Below, piece by piece: positions 22,901 to 34,694 of a DNA stretch of 64,000 bases. The position numbers were made by a program, and so were the translations under genes. Position 1 is the first letter of the stretch. Each line of letters begins with the position of its first letter. The stretch is taken from assembly GCA_019802505.1 (NCBI GenBank), contig JAFMOC010000006.1, positions 1,475,001-1,539,000 on the forward strand, given 5' to 3'. Origin of the DNA: Corydoras sp. C115. Lineage: Eukaryota > Chordata > Actinopteri > Siluriformes > Callichthyidae. The notes below the pieces were generated by a model that saw nothing but the letters and a program-made list of their open reading frames with translations, had not been told where the DNA came from and searched no databases.

Positions 22901-23159
22901 TTTTTTTTTTTACTTTTTGAACGCAATAATCCACAAAACATTTTGAACGATCTGCAACATATCAAGATTAAAAATGAGGTGTACCAACGCATACAACAAT
23001 TACTGCATTGTAATAAGTAAAAAGCAGATCAATGATGACATGGAGGGTCCACCCTGTCTTCTACTCATCTCTGCTTAAACCCTACCTGCTGAGGCCCTTG
23101 GATTTGGTTTTGGCAAATGCCAATATTTCTGATAAGGGATCCGACTTCCCTTCCATCTA

Positions 23160-23372
23160 TTGCTTCCATCTATCATAGATTGGGAGGGGTTCGGTCCAAA
23201 AAAACACAGTTGGGTCCCCACTAAGGATATCCTAGACCCAGAGCTCATTGCTGATTTTGATTCTTTTACCCCTGACTGTCCCGCACTGAGACCTCATGGT
23301 CTGTCCCGTTGCCAGGGTAAGTGGAAGTGTGCAGAGCGTTTTTCCTCTGTATCCACCTTTAAAAGAGGGGGA
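23160..23372 (+). pseudogene. Chromodomain tail of a further gypsy element
   Basis: Translation IIDWEGFGPKKHSWVPTKDI, LDPELIADF matches the chromodomain end of elements A and B. It is followed by AAAAGAGGGGGAT, a polypurine tract. The rest of Pol is absent. Confidence 0.7.
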
Positions 23373-23689
23373 TAATATCACACACCATAACAGGTCTGTC
23401 TTACTGGCACTTGTGTGCTGTGTCTCCTGAGTACTGATTAATGGTTAATTCCTCATTTCCTTCAGCTAGGGCACACCCCTTCTGGGGATTGTTTAAGAGC
23501 ACGGCGACTTCTGGCTAGTTGTGTTGGTTCACTACTTACACATGGTGTGCTCTTCTCTGTGTTTCTTGCATTGATGCAGTGGATTAGGATTGGTTAGGTT
23601 TTCCACTCCACCACTATCCTTTGTTTTCTCTACCCACCAGTGGATTGAGCGAGAGACTTGAGGGCACTGGCCGGAGGCATGACACTGTT
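23373..23689 (+). repeat. LTR remnant following the chromodomain fragment
   Basis: By position after the polypurine tract this should be the start of a 3' LTR. A TTTAAGAG-like element at about 23488 could be its TATA box. The end is not identifiable. Confidence 0.4.
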
Positions 23690-24216
23690 TTCCCTGGAAC
23701 CACGGAAATTTTCATCGTGCGTGTGTGCGCGCAAATCCCCCGCTCCCCTGCAGTGCGCCACTTAGTGTCCATTGTTACACAAATGAGCCGGAGCGCCGCT
23801 AGAGAAATTTCCAACCCCCTTTATTATAAGTTTTTGTAACTTACAAACGCACGCTGTACTCTTCAGACAGAGTAAAAGCGTTTACTTTTACAATGAATTA
23901 TGCGCTAATGTAACAGTCAGTTTTGAGAAATGATTTTTGTGTTTTTATAATGTTTCCACAGAAGTATATGATGGCAGAATGCGCGCGTTGTACTTACGAG
24001 CACATGTCAACAAACATTTTATTATGAAAGCTTGTATAATACCTGGTATATAATACCTATAACTATTATAAAAGGCATACACGTCGCGGTAAGTATTTTA
24101 GCGCGCGCTGAGCACTGTCAACTAATCAGTGAAATTCTCTGACTGTGTGAACCGCGGCGTGCCGAAGCTGCGAGGCTAAAAAGCATGCAAAATAAAATCG
24201 AGGCGCAAGGCGCAAC
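23690..24216 (+). repeat. Unclassified repeat, inverted partner of 40938-41270
   Basis: Positions 23690-24119 match the reverse complement of 40938-41270 in order: GGAAATTTTC, CCCCGCTCCCCTGCAGTGCG, ACAAACGCACGCTGTA, TGAGAAATGATTTT, GCTGAGCACTGTCA. No coding region is seen. It abuts the LTR of element B; its partner abuts element C. Confidence 0.6.
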
Positions 24217-24670
24217 TGTCATGGTGCGTGACGTCACACAAAAAATAGTCAGACCTTGCTCCAAAAAACAGAAAGTATTTATTGAATTTTCGTTAAGGCA
24301 AAAATAAGGAGAAACGAAAACCAAAAAGTCAAATGAAAAATCATATGCCGGCGCGACGCCGGGACGAAAACCAAAGAGCGTGGTCTCAACGGATCGAAGA
24401 GCAGATCCGTAGAACAAAGGACAGATGAGCGGCAGGTTGCGCTGGCGAGAAGTGCCAAACCGGTGAGCGGTCCACTCCAGAGGAATTAGGACTAGGAGAA
24501 CAAACAGTTAGCATAGAATCACGCGAATCAAACCAAAGCGACCGACATCGTCACAGCGTCACTTAAATAGTGCTGTCAATTAGAAATCTGGCGATTCCCA
24601 ACGCCTCCCCACAGAAGGAAGACGTGGCGAATGAGCACTGGCAGGGGAATGGGAAGACGCCTGTCTTACA
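24217..24670 (-). repeat. Element B 3' LTR (454 bp)
   Basis: The minus strand begins TGTAAGACAGG at 24670 and ends CACCATGACA at 24217. A TATA box TATTTAAG lies at 24562-24569; TTGGTTT (24530-24536) lies 33 nt below it. Confidence 0.85.
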
Positions 24671-24692
24671 TCACCCCCCCCCCCCCCCCGAT
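24671..24692 (-). other. Element B polypurine tract
   Basis: The minus strand reads ATCG followed by 16 G and TGA directly before the LTR start. Confidence 0.75.
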
Positions 24693-27150
24693 GACCCGCA
24701 GGGTTCACATGCCGCGAAGAGGAATGAATGGACCTATACTTACCCCGGCGTGGCGGCCGACCCCGAGGTCTGCGAGCAGGACGGTCAGGATGAGTTGAAT
24801 GAAAGTCCGCAATTAGCTGAGGGTCTAGAATATCATTGCGCTCACCCAACTGCGCTCCTCGGGGCCAAAGCCCTCCCAATCTACCAGGTATTGCAATCTC
24901 CCCCCTACTCTTCTGGAGTCCAGCAATTCAGCCACTTGATACACCTCCGGTACTCCTCTGGCTGAGGTGGTACCGGCGGCTTCAGCCCACTCGTAGTCAA
25001 GGGGACCAGACACGAACGGCTTAAGGAGGGAGGTGTGGAAAACCGGATGTAATCGCCACTCCGGGGGAAGGTCTAGACGGTAAGAGACCTCGTTAATGCG
25101 TTTAAGTATGCGGAACGGCCCTACATACCTGGGCAGAAGTCGACGCGTCCCTGTACGGCAGTGCAAATTTTTAGAGCTGAGCCACACTTGGTCACCCGGG
25201 GTGTAAACCGGAGCCTGTGCCTGACGACGGTCTGCGAACCCCTTCATCCTGCAGATGGCGTCCTGGATGCGCAGATGAACCTGCAACCAAACTTCCTCAC
25301 TACGGCGAAACCAATCGTCCACTGCGGGTGCTGCCGAGGGCTCGGGATCCCAGGGAGCGAATGGAGGCTGATAGCCCAAAACGCACCGATAGGGTGTGAT
25401 GCCTGTAGCTGAATGACACAACGAATTCTGCGCAATCTCCTCCCACGGCAGGTAGCGTGCCCAGTCCGACGGGTTATTATGGCAGAACATGAGTAGGAAT
25501 TTGTTCAGCTCTTGGTGCGCCCGTTCGCACAGCCCATTAGTCTCTGGGTGATGTCCTGACGAAAGACTCACCGAAGTCCCCAACTTCTCAAAGAATGCTC
25601 TCCAGACGGTGGAAGTAAACTGTGGTAAACAAAATGTCCTCGGGAATGCCAAAACCTGTAAAAATATGCCGAAATAATAACTCTGCCGTGAGAAAGGCCG
25701 AAGGGAGACCTTTGAGAGGAATGAACTTAACTGCCCTAGAGAAGCGGTCACTAAGGGTCATGATGGTGTTAAGTCCTTCGGATGAGGGCAGATCCGTCAC
25801 GAAATCCACAGCCACATGTGACCAGGGCCGGGCCGGTATGGGTAACGGGACCAGTTTGCCGGCAGGGAGTGACTTCGGTGTCTTACACGCGGCACATAGC
25901 GAGCACGACTTCACGAAGTTGTGCGCGTCTTTGTGAAGTGTCTCCCACCAATACTTCCTGCGAAGGAGTTGAATGGTGCGTGCAACGCCCGGATGCCCGG
26001 TACTTAGGGCCGTGTGTGCCCAGGTGATGAGCCGCCCCCGGAATGCGGGAGGTACGTACAGCGCTCCGCCGGGACAGTGGTGTGGACGGCGTGTGTTGCA
26101 CAACGCCCTCCGAATCTCCCCATCCAAATTCCACTGTATCGCATTTAAGAAGCGTGTGGACGGTAAGATAGGACGTAAACGGTCGGGGTCCGGTGTGTTG
26201 TCCTCATGTAAACGGGAAAGGGCGTAAGCGGCCGTATTAGAGCTACCTGGTCTGAACGAGATGATAGTTAAAACTGTTAAAAAATAGTGACCAGCGGGCC
26301 TGACAGGCGTTAAGACGATGAGCTCCCTTAATGTATTTGAGATTTTTATGATCTGTAATAACAGAAAACGGGGTAGTGGTGCCAATCAGCCAATGCCTCC
26401 ACTCTTTGAGAGCCAGTTTAACCGTTAATAGCTGGCGGTCCCCGATGGAATAATTGCGTTCGGCAGTGGATAGCTTACATGAGAAGAAGGCTACCGGTCG
26501 AAGCAGGGACCGGTTGCCGATGCGCTGGGATAATACAGCCCCGACCCCATAAGCTGACGCATCCACCTCTACCACGAAAGGTTTCTCAAGATCCGGGAGA
26601 GCCAACACCGGTGCCAATGAGAACCGTTGTTTAAGGCTAGTGAACGCCCGATCTGCCTCCAGAGTCCAATTAAGGTGTTTAGGTTGTCCCTTCAGCAGTG
26701 AGGTAATAGGGAGAACTACAGAGCTAAAAGAGCGAATAAATTTGCGGTAAAAGTTGGCAAATCCTAAAAACCACTGCACCTCACGAACGGTAGTGGGGAC
26801 TGGCCATTCCAGGATGGCGCGAACCTTCCTGTACTCCATAGACATGCCCCCGGGCAACAGGTCGAACCCCAGAAATGAAACCCTTTCCTGAAAGAAGGTA
26901 CATTTCTCGGCTTTCACGAACAGCTGGTGCTCTAATAACCTAAGTAATACCTTCCGCACATGCAGGCGATGGGTCTCAAGATCCCGAGAATAAATGAGGA
27001 TGTCATCAATGTAGACCATCGTGAACTCCTCAAGGAAATCACGCAACACGTCGTTAACAAATGCTTGAAAGACGGCCGGGGCGTTAGTAAGGCCAAAGGG
27101 CATGACCAAGTATTCGTAGTGCCCCGTAGTGGTTACAAACGCGGTTCTCG
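24693..27150 (-). pseudogene. pol: Element B Pol (partial RT, RNase H, integrase, chromodomain), several lesions
   Basis: RT starts late (TTTGHYEYLVMPFGLTNAPA) and retains VYIDDILIYS. RNase H (VVEVDASAYGVGAVLSQ) is followed by integrase with HHCC zinc region (HTALSTGHPG...CSLCAACK) and first Asp (VAVDFVTDLPSS). The second catalytic Asp is lost: after PEDI the expected VSDRGP is replaced by a shifted reading near 25620-25640, consistent with a small deletion. E (HPETNGLCERAHQ) and the chromodomain (YQVAELLDSRRVGGRLQYLV) follow, with another shift near 24840. It cannot encode active proteins. Confidence 0.87.
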
Positions 27151-28046
27151 CATGAACCCAGTAGATGGTCAGCACTACCACAGTAGAGGCATAGTCCTGA
27201 CCGGAGGCGACGAGTCCGCTCCGATGAAGACAGCCGGAGGGAGTCCAGCTGCATGGGAGACTCGTCCGAAGGGTAGGGAAAATGGACATTCCTCCCAGGA
27301 TCAGGACGTGGGGATCGACTGGAACGGAGTTGGTCCAAGTTGATAGCGGTGGTGATGAGCGTCTCCAGAGACATCTGGGCGTCCCGGATGTCTTTCCAGA
27401 TCTCGTGTCGAAGCCCAGCACAGAAGGTGGTCAGGAGCGCAGGTTCATTCCACCCACTCCGGGCGGCCAAAGTACGAAACTCTAACACGTAGTCAGAGAC
27501 TGGCTGATCTCCCTGTTGAATCTCATGCAGCAGCTCTCCGCACGGGCGTCCGTGTCGTGCATGGTCGAAGGTGCTCTTAAAAAGAGTTAGAAACAGAGCA
27601 TAATTCCGGGTCTCTGCCGATTGGGACTCCCAGAGAGCGGCGGCCCATTCCCCTGCTCGACCCACCAGACGAGACATGATAAAAATAATCTTCTGTGCAT
27701 CGGACATAAGGGGTCTATTGGCCAAAAAGAGCTCGCAGTGAAAAAGGAACGTGCTGCAAGTCTCTAGGGCTCCCTCGTAGCGCTCCGGTTCTGTGAGTGC
27801 CAGAGGGTTGGATGAAACCATTCCCGCGGCTGCCGGTGATGGGACTGGGGCAGGTGTGCTGGCTGGCGCTTGGTTCCGAAGGTCCACCATTGCCCGTTCC
27901 TGAGCATCCTGGCGTGACCGGATGGTGTGCGTGGTGTTTGACATGCCCAGGAATTCCTGGTGGAGCGCTCCCAGTTTCTGACCAAGCTCTAGCAACAGCG
28001 CCTCCGGCGATCCCGCCCTGGGGTTTGTGGCATTGGTTTCTGTCAT
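27150..28046 (-). pseudogene. gag: Element B Gag
   Basis: The first ATG (28044-28046) lies inside the last bases of the 5' LTR, so translation starts across the LTR boundary. It has the Gag core TCSFLFHCELFLANRPLMSD, GRAGEWAAALWE, YVLEFRTLAARSGWNEPALL and a zinc knuckle CLYCGSADHLLGSC (CX2CX4HX4C). After the knuckle it runs into RT sequence in another frame. Confidence 0.85.
28033..28039 (-). promoter_or_regulatory. Element B putative self-priming site
   Basis: AAACCAA, one base after the LTR, is complementary to TTGGTTT at the predicted transcript start (24530-24536). Seven bases only, so weaker than in A and D. Confidence 0.4.
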
Positions 28047-28199
28047 GGCGCGTGACGTCACACAAAAAATAGTCCGACCTTGCTCCAAAAAACAGAAAGT
28101 ATTTATTGGATTTTCGTTAAGGCAAAAATAAGGAGAAATGAAAACCAAAAAGTAAAAACGAAAAATCATATGCCGGCGCGACGCCGGGACGAAACCAAA
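28041..28199 (-). repeat. Element B 5' LTR, truncated
   Basis: Matches 24217-24375 closely, including GCGTGACGTCACACAAAAAA and GCGCGACGCCGGGACG, then stops at about 28199; the promoter half is gone. Confidence 0.85.
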
Positions 28200-28814
28200 A
28201 TAAGCATGTTTCTTCGTGTTTGTAGACATTGTTTTATATTGTTAAAACCTTCTGACTCATTTGTTTATTAATCTCTTCTCTTGCCCTAAGCTCATATCAT
28301 TTAACTTCTTTCCTGTGCTTGTCAAATCATGAGTGGTTCCTCTTATCTTTTTTGATTCAATTTGTCCAGCTCCTCATTTATGTGTCTCTTAACTAAATAG
28401 ACAACCAAGTGTACAGGAAAAATCATCAATGGTGGACATCCACGATTGATGAGAGAGCTCTGAATTCTCAAAGATCCCACATCGGTATATAACCCTTAGG
28501 TGGGCTGTCCTTTTTCTGTGTATGTGCGTATCAGTCCCTTTGTCTTGTGAGAACTTCTGACAACTGCATGTATAACTACTTCACCATCTGGTTCTGCATC
28601 CTGCCCTCCTCTGTAGTACAAACTTTCGGACATGTTCCTGTTGCCTGTCCCATTGTTCCTATTTTACATGTTCAGTTGAACTATTACAACACATAGACTA
28701 TATACTTCCAAACAGTATTTTGACACTGTCTTTTTATGTTTAATAAATTCCAACACCATTTAGAATCTTATCATTCATCCCTAGTTTAATTAATTGAGTT
28801 GCTTTGATTGTCTT
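28200..28814. other. Non-coding stretch, possible old LTR
   Basis: TATA-like GGTATATAACC at about 28485 and AATAAA at 28742 would suit an LTR, but I cannot find matching ends or duplications. Confidence 0.3.
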
Positions 28815-29642
28815 TGTCAGAGACCGCAGCGCTGCTGCGCATTCCCCTAGCCCCACCTTCTAATCAGCGTGCGTTCTCCGTGCACCAGGTGAGGTTCATT
28901 GTTTCCGGGTTCTTTCTTTCCTTTATAAGGCTTCCTGTTTCGCTGGTCGGGCGCGAAGTATTGGTCGTTCCACGTCATTACCGAGCATTATCCGAGTGAT
29001 ATTCCCTGCAGTCTTTTTGTGTACTTCCGTGTTTTGGTCTCCGTTGGGTGAGTGCGATTTCGAGTGTGTTAGTAGTAGCGTGTTCCTCTCTCTCTGTTCC
29101 CCACTTCTATTGACCTCTCGTCCTCCCTCTCTCCCCTTTCCCTCCTTCCCTTAGTTTAGGATCCTGTGTGGTGTGTCAAGTCAAGTTTATTCTTCACATG
29201 CATAGTTATACACAGTGAAATGCTTGTACGACCCTAGGAAAGTCGCGACGGCAGCCAAACACAGCGGCGCCATCATCAGAAATAGGCAGAAAAAGTGATA
29301 CATCAGGAGAATAGGTGATAAAAAACAACCCGCTCCCAAACTACGCTTTAATAAGCACAGGTTGGGGGCCCGAAAAAAAACACCTTTTAGCACACAAGCA
29401 AATACAAACATAAAGACATGGACAGGAAGAAGCTGTAGGAGACGTGTCCATAAGGGATAGGAAAGGAGGGACCCCTTCAGTCCTGGTACTCAAGCTGACA
29501 TCCAGCGAGTACTCCAGTGATCCTGCTGCCGATCACTTACTCAGTCACGTGTCACTCGGTCGCCGCTGTTTGATTGGGTTAATAAACCACAGTTGTTTTG
29601 CGTCTACATCTCCTCTGTTCTCTCCGAGCCAGATTCGTAACA
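28815..29642 (+). repeat. Solo LTR of family C (828 bp)
   Basis: TGTCAGAGACC...TTCGTAACA with perfect 5-bp duplications gtctt at 28810-28814 and 29643-29647. The first about 350 bp match the LTRs of element C (38445 and 40937, minus). It has a TATA box TATAAGG at 28924 and AATAAA at about 29580. Between about 29175 and 29470 the sequence differs completely from element C (starting TCAAGTCAAGTTTATTC), so a nested insertion or replacement is likely. Confidence 0.88.
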
Positions 29643-29647
29643 GTCTT

Positions 29648-31069
29648 CTTATGGTTGTTAATTTTAAACATTCTTATTTCACTGATTTCCTAATGGATTT
29701 TAATGGTTTAACTGCTTAGTTAAAAATTGTGATTAACACAGCATTTGCTGTAATATCGATTTAATCAGCCTATGAATTGAACTGTGTACAAAGACACTTA
29801 GGTTTTAAATTCATGTAAGATAAAACTTAGTGTCATGCAAAAAGCTAAATAAACCTATTTCCTCAGGTAAGCAGCATACAGTGAGTATCAAAATGGCAGT
29901 TTACACAGACCTCATATATTAAAGTGTAGCGGTTTAATATTTTGGTTTCATACTTTTTCTAGCGGCTGTCCCTCTTACTTTTACTGGTTAAGTGGAAAAT
30001 CAAAAATAACTGTCAGAGACTTGAATGTGAACATGTCTTTGCAAGGCAAAGTCATTCTTTAAAGGAGATCAAACTTTTGTTTTACTTATCAAAATATTAA
30101 GGCAACAAAGAGCAAAAGTATAACAATATTAGACAGTAAGCATTACTGCTATTTTGTAATCACAAGTTCATGAATTCCGTACAGCAATAGTGAGTCCTCA
30201 AACAGAGCATCCTTAGTACTTCTGTCCCTGTAATAGTATTGAAAGCTATCTTAAATAAAGTATTATTAAAAAATAAGTAATGGTATATGGTGGTGTTGCT
30301 GTTAAACACTGCATGTTTAAATCTGTTAAATAGTATTATAAGTATAGTTATAATAGTATAGTTAAGTATTATTTAGGACTACAACAAGTAGTTAGAACAT
30401 GCATTATTTTGTATCGTAAATAATTTTAACCACTATTATTTCTTCTTTTATTTTCACCCCTTCTGCCTGAGTAACTGTTTAACATGTCTTTAATTCTAAC
30501 AATTTCTCTATTTTTGTTTCTCTATCGACCATTTTGTTTAAGCCATACCTGTAACCTATTCCACGAAGCAAGCTTATAAAAGCAGTGATTGTTTGCATAA
30601 GCCTCACTTGAATTAGCCAAACAGTAAATTTCTGACTAGTTCCATTTCACCAACAAATCCAGACGCAATCTGGCTCCACCAAGTGAAGACAGGCTTTTGT
30701 ATTTGATATTTAAAAAGGCAATAAAAACGGAAACTAGGAACTAGGAAAAACACGCCTGGTATTAATAAAGCTAGAGAACCTGACTGGCAAAATATTACAG
30801 ACAGATTAAATGTGTGAAAATATAATTCTATCCATTATTTAGCATTTTAAAAGTGTTATAGTAAATTAATAATATCAATAGTTAATCATATCCTGACTTA
30901 GAAGCAATATCAACTGAGTGAAAAAAAACATGGTAGCAAGTCAAGGTTAAATATAAAAATATACTCCAGAATGAGACTCCAGTCTCACTTGATTAGTCTG
31001 ATGTGCAGGACAATATTAAAAGTCATAGCTGGCACAATCTAAAATGCTTAACATAAAAATGGCTTAATT
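29648..31069. other. Non-coding AT-rich stretch
   Basis: No gene or recognisable element. GCAAGCTTATAA-type text near 30570 resembles a widespread fish repeat, too weak to call. Confidence 0.5.
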
Positions 31070-31082
31070 AAAACAACATTAA

Positions 31083-31440
31083 TAGCGGCACAGTGGCTTA
31101 GTGGTTAGCACGTTCGCCTCTCAGCGCTAGGGATTCCCAGTTTGAATCCCCATCTGGGTGGAGTTTCCATGTTCTCCCCGTGTCTGCGCGGGTTTCCTCC
31201 GGGTTCTCCGGTTTCCTTCCACAGTCCAAAAACATGGATCAAGTCAATTGAGTTCTCCAAATTGCCCCATATAGTGTGTATGTGTGCGTGTCTGTGTGTG
31301 CCCAGTGATGGATTGGCGCCCTGTCGTGGGTGTATCTGCCCAGCGCCCGAAACGTTCTCCCCTGGATGGGCATGGGGAACCCCCCCGCGACCCTAATATA
31401 GGACAAAGCGGAAGATAATGAATGAATGAATGAATGAATG
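31083..31440 (+). mobile_element. tRNA-derived SINE, ATGA-tailed family, copy 3
   Basis: Head GCGGCACAGTGGCTTAGTGG, ATGA tail; perfect 13-bp duplications aaaacaacattaa at 31070-31082 and 31441-31453. Confidence 0.92.
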
Positions 31441-31534
31441 AAAACAACATTAAACAGTAATCAAAAAAGACCAAACTTTAAAACTATAAACACAGTAAAA
31501 GATTGTACTAATAAAGAGGACTAAATGAGTCAAG

Positions 31535-31878
31535 GTGGCACGGTGGCTTAGTGGTTAGCACGTTCGCCTCTCAGCGCTAGGGATTCCTGGTTCGAATCCC
31601 CATCTGGGTGGAGTTTCCATGTTCTCCCCGAGTCCACGTGGGTTTCCTCCGGGTTCTCCGGTTTCCTCCCACAGTCCAAAAACATGGATCAAGTCAATTG
31701 AGTTCTCCAAAATTGCCCCATATAGAGTGTGTCTGTGTGAGTGAGTGTGTGCCCAGCGATGGATTGGCGCCCTGTCCTGGGTCTATCTGCCCAGCGCCCG
31801 AAACGTTCTCCCCTGGATGGGCATGGGGAACCCCACCGCGACGATAGAGGATAAAGTGGGAGATAATGAATGAATGAA
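31535..31878 (+). mobile_element. tRNA-derived SINE, ATGA-tailed family, copy 4
   Basis: Perfect 13-bp duplications taaatgagtcaag at 31522-31534 and 31879-31891. Only 81 bp separate it from the right duplication of copy 3. Confidence 0.92.
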
Positions 31879-32204
31879 TAAATGAGTCAAGTTTGGTCTT
31901 TATTGGTTAGTTCTTTGATATATTAAGCCATTTTCACATGAAAGTTTTTTTATACTGTCCCACATATTTTTGTTTTGCATCCCTGATTCTTTACAGAGAT
32001 GAGGTTGGGAAAAAACAAAGCGATACAGAGAGTTTGAGTTTAGTAAGAGCTTTTACTAAGTCCCGTTGTCTTTTTAATATATGGCCCAATTCATTTACAA
32101 TATATACAATTCTGTTTCATCTAAATGTGGCAGCACCACTTCAGAAAGATCCCGCCCTTTATGTTGGATTGTAACTGGCCAATGCAACAAGCCTGCACCT
32201 ATAA

Positions 32205-32502
32205 CATCCATCCATCCATTATCTTACCCTATACTACGGTCCCCTGCCCATCCAGAGGAGAACATTTCGGGTGCTGGGCAGATACACCCAGGACAGGGTG
32301 CCAATCTGGACACACACTCACAAACACATATGGGGTAATTTGGAAAATTGTTTTTGGACTGTGGGAAGAAACCGGAGAACCCAGAGGAAAACCCACACAG
32401 ACACGGGGAGAACATGTAAAATTCACCCAGATTATGATTCGAACCGGGAATCCCTAGTGCTGAGAGGCAAACGTGCTAACTACTAAGCCACCGTGTCGCC
32501 CA
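32205..32502 (-). mobile_element. tRNA-derived SINE, ATGA-tailed family, copy 5 (diverged)
   Basis: Shorter and more diverged, with an ATCC-type tail. Duplications cacctataa at 32196-32204 and 32503-32511. Confidence 0.82.
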
Positions 32503-32511
32503 CACCTATAA

Positions 32512-33394
32512 AAATACCTGTAAAATATAGTTCGACTACGCCACCGGAATTTCATCTTAATAATTAAAACACTGTACCAATACCATGCAGAAGAGAAAAG
32601 CAACACAGGTTTGTGCTTTGACAGGTTAGAGACTCGTTGTTTCACAAATACAAAATTTATTTAAATTAACCTTCTTTTAATTCACAATTAAAAACACCAT
32701 ATTGATCAATGACATTCAATTTATAAGTTCAGTAAATACAAGTCCCAGAACAGAAGCACCCTCCCAGCACAGGAACAGTTAAAATAATACTCACAGAACA
32801 ACCCAATACATAAACACCAATAGTAATAATAACAAATTATACGAAGACAAGAAAGGCAGTTAAGTAATTATATTAACTAACCAATTACATTAAAAACAAA
32901 AAAAGAAAATAATTATAAAAAAATAACCACACATTAAACAACAAAGAAATCAAAACACAATGACGTTGAAACAACATAAAAAATAAAAAAAAATTAATAC
33001 ACAAATCAATACCATTGTGCCTCTGTCCAACACACCATGCCACACACCAAACCACAGACCCAGCTGCCGACCAGAAAGTCAAGTTCACCTGTGAGGGAGA
33101 GGAGCACTTAACAGAGCTTGCAACTCCATAGTCCTCCTACCAAATCTTACCTTAATGCTTTCCTGGCTGTTCTGAAAAGGCAGCCATCTGTGACATTCCT
33201 GCCCCATTTTGGAATAATAATCCCATTAGTGGAATAATTGTAACACTGGCCAAAAGAGCTATTTATTATTTTTCATTCGTTTACTTTTTGCTTCAAGATA
33301 AACAACCTGAAATCAAACAGTCTAAATCTAAAATCTAAATAAACTGAAATCAAACAGTTTTCAAGTCAAAACATTATTCTACATGATGTTACAT
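32512..33394. other. Non-coding AT-rich stretch
   Basis: No gene. A 14-bp phrase CTGAAATCAAACAG is repeated at about 33309 and 33345. Confidence 0.5.
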
Positions 33395-34213
33395 TTTCAC
33401 ATAGGACCCCTTATTCGAAAGGAGCTTCTGAACTCTCTCGTCCATTGAATTTGTCAGGTTTTGGATGGTATCTGCTTCAATTGTTTTGCATGAGGACAGA
33501 ATACCCTCTCAGAGCTGTTGCTTAGATGTCCTTTTGATGATGCTCCAGAGGTTCTCAATGGGGTTGGTCAGGGGAGCATGGGTTTGTAAGCATGGGTTTG
33601 TGCTTGGGTTTATGCCCATAGCAGCCAGAGATGCAGATGTGTTCTTTGCAGCATGAGATGGTGCATTATCATGCATGAACATTATCTTGCTGCGGAATGC
33701 CTGGTTCGGGTGACGTTGGAGGCATCAGCAGCTTCAAAAACTGCTGGTATGAAAAGGCATTTTTGCAGCTGCTCTTTTAACCTGATGTAATTGCCTGTTG
33801 GAAAGATTGCTCAATTTTCCCTTATCAGCATGCACACATGTGTGCTCTGAATTAGCTACATACTTCTTGATTGTGTGATGATCATGATGAAGTGTCTTGG
33901 CATTGTTGATTGTAGTCATTCCTTGACCTAAACACTCCACAATTTATTGCTTCTCAGCAGCCGACACATCCTTTTTGTTTCACATTTTGACTGAAAATGT
34001 AGGCTGCTTAATAATGTGGGACAGCCTTCTTAAGTACTTTCCTTAACTGGACACACTTAATTGGAAACCAAACTAATTAGCACAGGTGTCTGCAATTGCT
34101 TTCAGTGATATAAAGAGTCCTGAACACATCACCATCAATGCATTAAACTGACAAGCAAAAAAATTCTTACCTTAATTCTAAACACTTTTTTCATAATAAT
34201 TTGGAACACAGTG
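33395..34213 (-). mobile_element. Tc1/mariner copy with an internal deletion
   Basis: Minus-strand translation gives an N-terminal HTH region (ECLGQGMTTINNAKTLHHDH, then LSNRQLHQVKRAAAKMP). Around 33670-33690 it jumps to the C-terminal half: FMHDNAPSHAAKNTSASLAA and TNPIENLWSIIKR, ending MDERVQKLLSNKG. The first catalytic Asp region is deleted. The right end TTTGGAACACAGTG is followed by TA; the left end is unclear. Confidence 0.75.
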
Positions 34214-34215
34214 TA

Positions 34216-34681
34216 TACCTAAAAATAAATTATTAAGTACTTAGTTAATTATTGAATGGAACACCCGTGAGAAACCTGTGCAGAAACCTCACTGATTAAC
34301 AATGAAAATGCATTATTGATCGAAATATTTGTTGGTTTTGGAAATATAATTATTAATTTTTAATTGCAGTAACCTGCAATCTTTCCAGAGTAATAATTTT
34401 GATATGATATGCAACATCCATAACAATTTATTGGGTAGAACTGCAGTGGAACCTTAATTTGCTTAATTTTGTTTCCCAGTCAGCGAGACTATGAGAACAC
34501 ACATTGGAAAAAATAGAAACAGTCTAGCTTAACTGAGCGTCAACTTTAGCCTGGTACCGATCAGGTTTCTTTAAACATGTTGCTGAAGTAAATAAGCGAG
34601 GCTAATTTCTAGCCTCTTTAGTGGAACCAAATTTAAGCAAAGCAAGTCAGCCTTTTTAAAAACTTTTTTACTGTGTTAGCT
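34216..34681. other. Non-coding stretch
   Basis: No feature recognised. Confidence 0.5.
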
Positions 34682-34694
34682 CGCTTAAAAAACA

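Larger units (their letters stand above)
24217..28199 (-). mobile_element. Chromodomain Ty3/gypsy element B, internally deleted
   Basis: Minus-strand order: truncated 5' LTR (28041-28199), gag, RT-RNase H, integrase, chromodomain, PPT, 3' LTR (24217-24670). Protease and the RT fingers are missing between gag and RT (junction near 27140-27150). Confidence 0.88.

Noticed and set aside
28380..28780. Possible LTR with TATA and AATAAA
   Set aside because: No matching TG/CA ends or duplications.
33220..33250. GGAATAATTGTAACACTGG as left end of the Tc1 copy
   Set aside because: It is in the same, not inverted, orientation as the right end.
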